Source of the DNA: Chloroflexota bacterium
Lineage (GTDB): Bacteria; Chloroflexota; Limnocylindria; QHBO01
NCBI GenBank assembly: GCA_013697395.1
Contig: JACCWY010000344.1
Span: forward strand, 1-13,447
Direction: 5' to 3'
Length of the DNA stretch: 13,447 nt
The notes beneath the pieces were generated by a model. The model had not been told where the DNA came from and ran no database searches. It saw only the letters and a list, made by a program, of their open reading frames with translations. Position 1 is the first letter of the stretch; each line of letters opens with the position of its first letter. Shown piece after piece: positions 7,061 to 12,429 of this stretch. Position numbers and translations under genes: made by a program.

Positions 7061-8541
7061 CCACCATGCGCGGCGTCTTCCTGCCGGGCGACCGGCGCGT
7101 CGAGATCCGGGACGTCCCGATGCCCGAGCCCGGACCGGGACAGGTGCTCGTGCGCATGAAGGCGTCGTCCATCTGCGGTAGCGATCTGCGAGCCATTTAC
7201 CGGCCGACCGAGCAGGGGAGCGGCCCGGAGGCATACCGCGGCGTGATCGCGGGCCACGAGCCCGCCGGCATCGTGGAGTCCGTCGGCCCGGGAGCCCTCC
7301 GGTTCCAGGTCGGTGACCGCGTCGCCGTCTACCACATCGCCGGTTGTGGCCTGTGCCACGACTGCCGCACGGGCTGGATGATCTCGTGCAGCAGCCCGGC
7401 GCGCGCCGCATACGGCTGGCAGCGCGACGGCGGCCACGCGCCGTACCTCCTGGCAGAGGAGCGCACGCTCGTGTCCCTGCCCGATGAGCTCAGCTTCCTC
7501 GATGGGTCGATCGTGGCGTGCGGGCTCGGCACCGCCTACGCCGCGTGTCTGCGCCTCGGCATCAGCGGCGCGGACCGCGTCCTGATCGCCGGCCTCGGCC
7601 CCGTGGGGATCGGTGCCGCGATGGTCGCCCGAGGGCTTGGGGCGGAGGTCGTCGGCGTCGAGGCCTCTGCCGGGCGGCGCACGGTCGCCCGCCGGCTCGC
7701 GATCGAGGTAGTGGAGGCTGAGCCGGACGAGCTGGGCGACGCCCTCCGGGACCGCAGCGACGGCGAGGGGTTCGAGGTTGCGATCGACTGCTCCGGCAAT
7801 CCCGCGGGCCGCGCGCTCTGTCTGGCGAGTGCGCGACCGTGGGGCCGCGTCGCGTTCATCGGTGAAGGAGGCTCGGTCGCCTTTGACGTCAGCCCGATCC
7901 TCATCCACCCGCAGCTGACCATCGTCGGGTCATGGGTTTGCAGCATCGGCCACATGGAGGACCTCGTCGGCCTGCTCGTGCGCTGGGGCCTTCGTCCGGA
8001 GCAGATGGTGACGGATCGGTTCGAGATCGCCCCGGATCGCGATCCTGCGCTATCTCGGCGACCGCGTGGTGCCGGTGAACCAGATCGCGAAGGACCTCGG
8101 GCTGCCGGCCTCCACGGCCGCCATGCACATCATGGTCCTCGAGAAGGCCGGCCTGCTGCACACGGAGATGCGCCCGGCCAGCAGAGGGCTGCAAAAGGTA
8201 TGCGCCAGGACGTACGACGAGCTCGTGATCGACCTCCCGCGCGGCGAGCATCACACCCGCGCGGCAATCGAGCTGACCATGCCGATCGGCGGATTCTCCG
8301 ACTTCGATGTCGAGCCGACGTGCGGCCTGGCAAGTGCGGATGGTCTCATCGGCTACCTCGACGACCCGAACTCCTTCTACGAGCCGGAGCGCCTCCGGGC
8401 ACAGCTGCTCTGGTTCCGTGCCGGATTCGTGGAGTACCGCTTCCCGAATCGCGTGCCGCCAGGGGCTCCGGTGCTGTCCCTCCAGCTGACCGCGGAGGTC
8501 TGCAGCGAGGCGCCGCTCAACCACCCGGACTGGCCGAGTGA
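7057..8541 (+). CDS. Zinc-dependent MDR alcohol/polyol dehydrogenase, C-terminus broken (real homology ends near 8030)
   Basis: The start ATG 7057 overlaps the glycosidase stop (ATGA). Residues 1-324 are a medium-chain, zinc-dependent dehydrogenase that oxidises an alcohol, polyol or sugar with NAD(P). The catalytic zinc residues are Cys40 in ICGSD and the His67-Glu68 pair in GHEPAG. Structural zinc cysteines are 97, 100, 103 and 111. A Rossmann motif, AGLGPVGIGAA, is near 178, and the acidic residue in VVGVEAS suggests NAD. After MVTDRFEIA the family would normally continue about 25 residues to its end. Instead the frame runs another 170 codons through an unrelated regulator read in the wrong frame, giving an Arg/Pro/Gly-rich tail with no family resemblance. 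I treat that tail as an artefact of a deletion or misassembly. A full-length ancestor would be about 345-350 aa. Activity of the truncated form is doubtful. Confidence 0.78.
   Translation: MTTMRGVFLPGDRRVEIRDVPMPEPGPGQVLVRMKASSICGSDLRAIYRPTEQGSGPEAYRGVIAGHEPAGIVESVGPGALRFQVGDRVAVYHIAGCGLCHDCRTGWMISCSSPARAAYGWQRDGGHAPYLLAEERTLVSLPDELSFLDGSIVACGLGTAYAACLRLGISGADRVLIAGLGPVGIGAAMVARGLGAEVVGVEASAGRRTVARRLAIEVVEAEPDELGDALRDRSDGEGFEVAIDCSGNPAGRALCLASARPWGRVAFIGEGGSVAFDVSPILIHPQLTIVGSWVCSIGHMEDLVGLLVRWGLRPEQMVTDRFEIAPDRDPALSRRPRGAGEPDREGPRAAGLHGRHAHHGPREGRPAAHGDAPGQQRAAKGMRQDVRRARDRPPARRASHPRGNRADHADRRILRLRCRADVRPGKCGWSHRLPRRPELLLRAGAPPGTAALVPCRIRGVPLPESRAARGSGAVPPADRGGLQRGAAQPPGLAE
8021..8040 (+). 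other. Junction of two truncated genes with short direct repeat
   Basis: Dehydrogenase homology (frame of 7057) stops about here. Winged-helix regulator homology begins here in the +1 frame (SPRIAILRYLGD from 8027). The word GATCGC occurs at 8025-8030 and again at 8035-8040, giving microhomology at the breakpoint. At least the last 25 or so codons of one gene and the first 10-20 of the other are missing. Confidence 0.6.
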
Positions 8542-8896
8542 CATCAGCGTCTGGGTCAACGGTGCGCACCTCGGCGAGTGGACCGCCCCGAGCGACTTCG
8601 GGCGAACGCGGGGCCGTCTCACGCCCGCGTGGTGGGAAGAGAAAGACTCACAGTTCGGCGTGCTGAAGCGGTGGCGCGTCACCGGTGAGGGAACCTCCAT
8701 CGACGGGGTGACCCTCTCGGACGTCACGATCGAGACGCTCGGCCTCCGAGCCGGCGAGCCGATCGTGGTCCGGCTCGGGGTGCGACGCGACGCGCACTTC
8801 GTCGGCGGGATCAACATCTTCGGGCGGGAGTTCGGGAACTATCCCGAGGATATGGGCCTGCGTCTCGAGTACGACAGCGCAGGATCGCAGGAGTAG
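8066..8896 (+). pseudogene. ArsR-type winged-helix transcriptional regulator, N-terminus missing
   Basis: The frame encodes a DNA-binding domain at its start: ILRYLGD (from 8042), then VNQIAKDLGLPASTAAMHI with recognition helix through MVLEKAGLL, and a wing. A C-terminal half of about 200 residues follows that looks beta-rich, ending VGGINIFGREFGNYPEDMGL. This two-domain form of about 300 aa resembles ArsR-like regulators found beside sugar-utilisation genes; the C-terminal part may be a ligand-sensing beta-sandwich, which is inference. Homology extends upstream to about 8027, but that frame has a TGA at 8009-8011 and no ATG. The first possible starts are CTG 8045 and GTG 8066, both without a ribosome binding site and inside the helix-turn-helix. 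The start region, including the first helix, is lost. It would plausibly have controlled the divergent galactose/glycosidase genes. Intact elsewhere; probably non-functional as it stands. Confidence 0.65.
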
Positions 8897-8954
8897 GGAG
8901 CGCCGGGCACGCGAATCCATTGGGTGGCTGCGAGCCCGGAGGCGAAGCCGGCGC

Positions 8955-8960
8955 TACCAT
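8955..8960 (+). promoter_or_regulatory. Candidate leaderless -10 element of the thiolase gene
   Basis: TACCAT (4 of 6 to TATAAT) ends exactly 6 nt before ATG 8967, with TGGCCG between. There is no Shine-Dalgarno sequence before the ATG, and no convincing -35 box at normal spacing. The 70-bp gap (8897-8966) after the regulator holds nothing else I recognise. Confidence 0.35.
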
Positions 8961-8966
8961 TGGCCG

Positions 8967-10142
8967 ATGCGCGACGTCTACATCCTCTCCGCTGCTCGAA
9001 CGCCGATCGGCAGGTTCGGCGGCGGCCTCTCGACTATCCCCGCGACCGAGCTTGGGGCGGTCGCCATCCGGGCCGCGGTCGAGCGCTCCGGCATGGCGCC
9101 CGACCGGATCGACGAGGCGATCATGGGCCAGGTCCTCCAGGCCGGGGCAGGGCAGGCGCCGGCGCGCCAGGCGGCGCTGCGTGCCGGACTCCCCGAGGGC
9201 GTGAGCGCAACGACCATCAACAAGGTCTGCGGCTCGGGGCTGAAGGCGGTGATGATGGGCGCCGCCGCCATCCGGGCGGGCGACGCCGAGGTCATCGTGG
9301 CGGGCGGCATGGAGAGCATGAACATGGCGCCGTACCTGCTGCCCCAGGCACGTACCGGGTATCGGCTGGGGGACGGGAAGGTCGTGGACTCCACCGTGCA
9401 CGACGGCCTGTGGTGCTCGACCTGCAACGTGCACATGGGCATCCACGCCGAGCGCGTCGCCGCGAAGCACGACGTGACGCGCCAGGCCCAGGACGAGTTC
9501 GCTCTCCGCTCCCACCAGCGCGCGATCGCGGCGCAGGAGGCTGGCCGCTTCGACGACGAGATCGTCCCGGTCAGCGTGCCCGGCAGGAAGGGCGATACGG
9601 TCGTCGCGGCCGACGAGGGCCCGCGATCGGACTCGACGCTCGAGGCGCTGGCCCGCCTGAGCCCCGCGTTCCAGCCCGACGGCGGATCGGTCACGGCCGG
9701 CAATGCCCCGGGCATCACCGACGGGGCCGCCGCCCTGGTCATCGCGTCGGAGGAGGCCCTGAACGGCGCAACGGCGATGGCGCGCATCGTCGGCTACGCG
9801 CAGGCGGACGTGGCCCCCGAATGGCTCTTCGAGGCGCCGATCCACGGCGTGCGCCGCCTCGTCGAGCGCGTCGGCGGCACCATCGACGACTTCGACCTGA
9901 TCGAGATCAACGAGGCCTTCGCCGCCCAGGTCCTGGCCGATGGAAACGAGCTCGGCTTCGATTGGGATCGGGTCAACGTCAATGGCGGGGCCATCGCGCT
10001 CGGCCACCCCATCGGCGCATCGGGCGCCCGGGTGCTGACCACGCTGCTGCACGAGCTTCGGCGGCGCGGCGGCGGGAAGGGCCTGGCGACCCTCTGCCTC
10101 GGCGGTGGGGGAGCGGTGGCCATGGCGGTCGAGACCGTCTAG
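8967..10142 (+). CDS. Thiolase (acetyl-CoA C-acetyltransferase / 3-ketoacyl-CoA thiolase)
   Basis: A complete 391-aa thiolase, the usual length. It either condenses two acetyl-CoA to acetoacetyl-CoA or cleaves 3-ketoacyl-CoA with CoA. All catalytic residues are in place: the nucleophilic Cys88 in INKVCGSGLKAV, the NEAF loop in EINEAFAAQ, His347 in NVNGGAIALGHPIGASGAR, and Cys377 in LCLGGGGAVA. These positions match the well-known biosynthetic-type thiolase almost residue for residue. The start MRDVYILSAARTPIGRFGG is the family norm and lies 6 nt after a -10-like hexamer. It appears to be transcribed alone: 70 bp separate it from the broken regulator and 331 bp from the next gene. Whether it serves beta-oxidation (with the acyl-CoA genes at the left end) or acetoacetyl-CoA synthesis cannot be told from sequence; the residue spacing slightly favours the short-chain acetoacetyl-CoA type. 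Confidence 0.96.
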   Translation: MRDVYILSAARTPIGRFGGGLSTIPATELGAVAIRAAVERSGMAPDRIDEAIMGQVLQAGAGQAPARQAALRAGLPEGVSATTINKVCGSGLKAVMMGAAAIRAGDAEVIVAGGMESMNMAPYLLPQARTGYRLGDGKVVDSTVHDGLWCSTCNVHMGIHAERVAAKHDVTRQAQDEFALRSHQRAIAAQEAGRFDDEIVPVSVPGRKGDTVVAADEGPRSDSTLEALARLSPAFQPDGGSVTAGNAPGITDGAAALVIASEEALNGATAMARIVGYAQADVAPEWLFEAPIHGVRRLVERVGGTIDDFDLIEINEAFAAQVLADGNELGFDWDRVNVNGGAIALGHPIGASGARVLTTLLHELRRRGGGKGLATLCLGGGGAVAMAVETV

Positions 10143-10314
10143 CGCTCGATTTGTCGCGCGCTGGTCGCGGGTCGAGTGGCCGGCGCGGCGTCTGCTCGAT
10201 GAATCGAGCGCCCGCCAGCGTGACCTGCACCCGCACGCGAGCCTCACGCGGGAGCGTGCTCGATGAGTTGCGAGAACCGCCCGGGGATCGGGTGTCGGGT
10301 GATTTTCGCTCGAT
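10143..10314 (+). repeat. GCTCGAT repeat cluster with symmetric spacing
   Basis: GCTCGAT occurs at 10144, 10194, 10258 and 10308, spaced 50, 64 and 50 bp. The outer two copies are CGCTCGAT; the inner two are TGCTCGATGA. An inverted ATCGAGC at 10203-10209 makes the second copy a near-palindrome (10194-10209). The cluster may be an operator array upstream of the dehydrogenase gene, or chance in a sequence where CTCGA is common. Confidence 0.35.
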
Positions 10315-10370
10315 CCACCGAGTCGTCCGCCTAAACCGATGGCCCGCGGCGGGAGCGTGAGACGGTGCGC

Positions 10371-10376
10371 TAGAAT
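10371..10376 (+). promoter_or_regulatory. Candidate -10 element for the glutamate dehydrogenase gene
   Basis: TAGAAT (5 of 6 to TATAAT) lies 97 nt before ATG 10474. It predicts a transcript with a leader of about 90 nt, unlike the leaderless-type genes to the left. No good -35 is visible at 16-19 nt spacing. Confidence 0.4.
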
Positions 10377-10420
10377 CGGCAACCGTCATCGCGACCGGCC
10401 TGCCTCCGCCTTCGGATTGT

Positions 10421-10436
10421 GGCGCGTAGAGGCGCC
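10421..10436 (+). promoter_or_regulatory. Small hairpin in the glutamate dehydrogenase leader
   Basis: GGCGC (10421-10425) pairs with GCGCC (10432-10436) across a 6-nt loop, GTAGAG. It lies 16 nt before an AGGAGG. A near-identical hairpin precedes the next gene at 11768-11782. There is no U-tract, so it is not a typical terminator. Confidence 0.4.
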
Positions 10437-10452
10437 GTGCCGCGACTGAAGC

Positions 10453-10458
10453 AGGAGG
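10453..10458 (+). promoter_or_regulatory. Shine-Dalgarno sequence of the glutamate dehydrogenase gene, unusually distant
   Basis: A perfect AGGAGG, but 15 nt before ATG 10474, longer than the usual 5-10 nt. The in-frame CTG at 10471 is only slightly closer. Either the spacing is tolerated or the leader folds. Confidence 0.5.
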
Positions 10459-10473
10459 CACTCAGCGCACCTG

Positions 10474-11742
10474 ATGGCCAGCCAGAACCCCGTTGCCGAG
10501 GCCACGAACATCTGGGCCATCGCCCAGTCCCAGTTCGACCACGCCGCGGACAAGCTCGACCTCGATGAGGGCATGCGCCGAGTGCTGCGGGTCCCGCAGC
10601 GCGAGCTCACCGTGAACTTCCCGGTCACCATGGACGACGGCAACGTGCAGGTCTTCACCGGTCACCGCGTCCAGCACAACGTCAGCCGCGGGCCTGGCAA
10701 GGGCGGCATCCGCTACCACCAGGACGTCACGCTCGACGAGGTGCGGGCGCTGGCCATGTGGATGAGCTGGAAGTGCGCGTGCGTCAACATCCCATACGGC
10801 GGTGCCAAGGGCGGTGTCATCGTCGATCCCAAGAAGCTCTCCATCCGCGAGGTGGAGGGCCTGACGCGCCGCTTCACGACCGAGATCAGCCCGCTCATCG
10901 GTCCCGATCGCGACATCCCGGCGCCGGACGTGAACACGAATGCCCAGACGATGGCGTGGATCATGGACACCTATTCCATGCACCACGGCTACACGATCGC
11001 CGGGGTCGTGACCGGCAAGCCGATCGCGATCGGCGGCTCGCTCGGCCGCAACGAGGCGACAGCGCGCGGCGCGGTGTTCACCCTGCTGCAGGCCTCGCAG
11101 GCGCTCGATATCCCGCTCGTCGGTGCCCGCGTCTCGATCCAGGGATACGGCAATGCGGGCAGCATCGCCGCGGCGCTCCTGGCTGCCGAGGGCGCCTCGA
11201 TCGTTGCCGTCAGCGACTCGACCGGCGGCATCCACAACCCGGCAGGGCTGGATCCGGCCAACGTCAGCTCCTGGAAGCAGGAGCACGGAACGGTCGTCGG
11301 CTTCCCGGGCTCGGACGATGTCTCCAACCAGGAGATCCTGGAGCTCGACTGCGAGGTCCTGGTGCCCGCCGCGCTCGAGAACCAGATCACTCGGCACAAC
11401 GCGCCGCGCGTCAAGGCCAGGATCGTGGCGGAAGCCGCGAACGGACCGACGACGCCCGAAGCAGACGCCATCCTCTACGACAACGGCGTCTTTGTGATCC
11501 CCGACATCCTCTGCAACGCCGGCGGCGTGACGGTCAGCTACTTCGAGTGGGTCCAGGACATGCAGAGCTTTTTCTGGACCGAGGACCGCATCAACGACAG
11601 CCTCAAGGGGATCATGGATCGCGCCTTCGGCGACGTGCACGCCATGGCCGAACGCCACGAGGTCGACATGCGCACCGCTGCCTACATGGTGGCTGTCGCC
11701 CGCGTTGCGGAGGCGACCACGCTGCGCGGCCTCTACCCTTAG
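10474..11742 (+). CDS. gdhA: Glutamate dehydrogenase (Glu/Leu/Phe/Val dehydrogenase family)
   Basis: The 422-aa enzyme interconverts glutamate and 2-oxoglutarate plus ammonia with NAD(P), linking nitrogen and carbon metabolism in the cytoplasm. The N-terminal catalytic domain has GPGKGGIRYH (Lys76), the catalytic Lys112 in IPYGGAKGGV, and the catalytic Asp152 in PAPDVNT. The Rossmann domain begins with QGYGNAGSIAAALLA near residue 222. NGPTTPEAD and ILCNAGGVTVSYFEWVQD are also family signatures. Length is that of the roughly 420-aa hexameric bacterial/archaeal type. The N-terminus MASQNPVAEATNIWAIAQSQF fits the family, supporting ATG 10474 in spite of the distant AGGAGG. The Asp in VAVSDSTGG after the second strand suggests NAD, which is inference. 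Leader hairpin and repeats lie upstream; an unknown gene follows after 81 bp. A leucine or phenylalanine dehydrogenase is less likely on length and motifs. Confidence 0.93.
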   Translation: MASQNPVAEATNIWAIAQSQFDHAADKLDLDEGMRRVLRVPQRELTVNFPVTMDDGNVQVFTGHRVQHNVSRGPGKGGIRYHQDVTLDEVRALAMWMSWKCACVNIPYGGAKGGVIVDPKKLSIREVEGLTRRFTTEISPLIGPDRDIPAPDVNTNAQTMAWIMDTYSMHHGYTIAGVVTGKPIAIGGSLGRNEATARGAVFTLLQASQALDIPLVGARVSIQGYGNAGSIAAALLAAEGASIVAVSDSTGGIHNPAGLDPANVSSWKQEHGTVVGFPGSDDVSNQEILELDCEVLVPAALENQITRHNAPRVKARIVAEAANGPTTPEADAILYDNGVFVIPDILCNAGGVTVSYFEWVQDMQSFFWTEDRINDSLKGIMDRAFGDVHAMAERHEVDMRTAAYMVAVARVAEATTLRGLYP

Positions 11743-11767
11743 ACCGTCCACGCACCGATGCGGGCCT

Positions 11768-11782
11768 GGCGCGTCGAGCGCC
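11768..11782 (+). promoter_or_regulatory. Small hairpin between glutamate dehydrogenase and the 201-aa gene
   Basis: GGCGC (11768-11772) and GCGCC (11778-11782) enclose the loop GTCGA. Its flanks match the hairpin upstream of the dehydrogenase gene (TGGCGCGT[A/C]GAG, then CGCCG). It precedes an AGGAGG by 26 nt. No T-tract follows. Confidence 0.4.
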
Positions 11783-11808
11783 GCTGACCCATCGGTCCCT
11801 CGCTCGCC

Positions 11809-11814
11809 AGGAGG
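11809..11814 (+). promoter_or_regulatory. Shine-Dalgarno sequence of the 201-aa gene
   Basis: A perfect AGGAGG with 9-nt spacing to ATG 11824. This is the clearest ribosome binding site in the window and it fixes the start. Confidence 0.7.
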
Positions 11815-11823
11815 CCTGCTCCC

Positions 11824-12429
11824 ATGCTCGACCACGAAGAGCGATTCCTGTTCCGGGAGGAGATCCACAATCTGGCGAACGCGCTCGCAGACGCGGGGCA
11901 GCTCGACAACGTCGAGGATCTGCTGGCGGAGGCCACGACCAGCCCGCGCTTCGACGCGGACGTCTTCACCCTCGAGCGCTCCCTGCAGGTCATGCTCGGC
12001 GGCCGAGCTGGCTCGACCCTGGTCGGGCTGCTGACCGTCGACCGCGGCGTCTTCGAGGAGCTGGGCGACATGGGCCTGCCGTCGGAGGTGCACGAGCGGC
12101 TCGTGAGCTGGCGGGCGCGCTTCGGCCTCGTCATCGACAACGCACTCAACTTCCTCAACAACCCCGACGGCGTCCAGGGCCACAACTTCGGCACGCAGCT
12201 GTCGCACACCGAGGGCGGGCTCACCCTCCAGGGCCGGCTGACCCTGGTGCGCTACAACAACGAGCCGCAGTTCTTCATCGCCGATGCCGACGTCCTGTTC
12301 AGCGTTGCCGCCGACATGCTCGAGCGCCTCGGTGAGCACCTCGAGCCCGACATGGTCGATGCCGAGCTCGTGACCAGGCTGCGGGAGGGCGTCGACCTCG
12401 TGGAGCGTCGCACGAAGGCACGTGGTTGA
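11824..12429 (+). CDS. Conserved-looking protein of unknown function (201 aa)
   Basis: I do not recognise a family. The start is well supported by AGGAGG 9 nt upstream, and the codon use matches its neighbours. The N-terminal 110 residues are predicted largely helical and acidic (EERFLFREEIHNLANALADAG, then DNVEDLLAEATTSPRFDAD). The middle contains INFLNNPDG-like polar turns and QGHNFGTQLSHTEGG. A strand-rich stretch follows (GLTLQGRLTLVRYNNEPQFFIADADVLF, about residues 135-163), then a C-terminal helix of charged residues. There is no signal peptide, membrane segment or Cys motif, so it is probably soluble and cytoplasmic. Its stop overlaps the GTG start of the downstream P-loop protein by 8 nt, implying co-translation and perhaps a shared job. 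The HNFGTQLSH stretch is the best candidate for a functional site, but no reaction can be assigned. Confidence 0.75.
   Translation: MLDHEERFLFREEIHNLANALADAGQLDNVEDLLAEATTSPRFDADVFTLERSLQVMLGGRAGSTLVGLLTVDRGVFEELGDMGLPSEVHERLVSWRARFGLVIDNALNFLNNPDGVQGHNFGTQLSHTEGGLTLQGRLTLVRYNNEPQFFIADADVLFSVAADMLERLGEHLEPDMVDAELVTRLREGVDLVERRTKARG

Larger units (their letters stand above)
10143..10473. other. 331-bp intergenic region with repeated GCTCGAT word
   Basis: No convincing gene on either strand. It contains four direct copies of GCTCGAT, one inverted copy, a TAGAAT hexamer, a small hairpin near 10421-10436 and an AGGAGG before the next gene. A second imperfect hairpin is possible between CGAGC (10238-10242) and GCTCG (10258-10262). 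No U-tract terminator follows the thiolase. Confidence 0.6.

Noticed and set aside
8009..8066. An intact regulator start upstream of GTG 8066
   Set aside because: The frame has a TGA at 8009-8011 and no ATG, GTG or TTG with a ribosome binding site between it and 8066. The missing first helix cannot be recovered.
7057..8541. A genuine dehydrogenase-regulator fusion protein
   Set aside because: The regulator is encoded one frame off from the dehydrogenase. The 170-codon tail in the dehydrogenase frame has no protein-like pattern, and no slippery sequence or other frameshift signal is visible at the joint.
10194..10209. Intrinsic terminator for the thiolase gene at the GCTCGAT/ATCGAGC palindrome
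   Set aside because: The loop is minimal and no T-tract follows; the palindrome looks more like a binding site or chance.
10377..10473. A riboswitch (for example glutamine- or glycine-type) in the glutamate dehydrogenase leader
   Set aside because: The leader is only about 90 nt, and I see no conserved riboswitch core, only one 5-bp hairpin.
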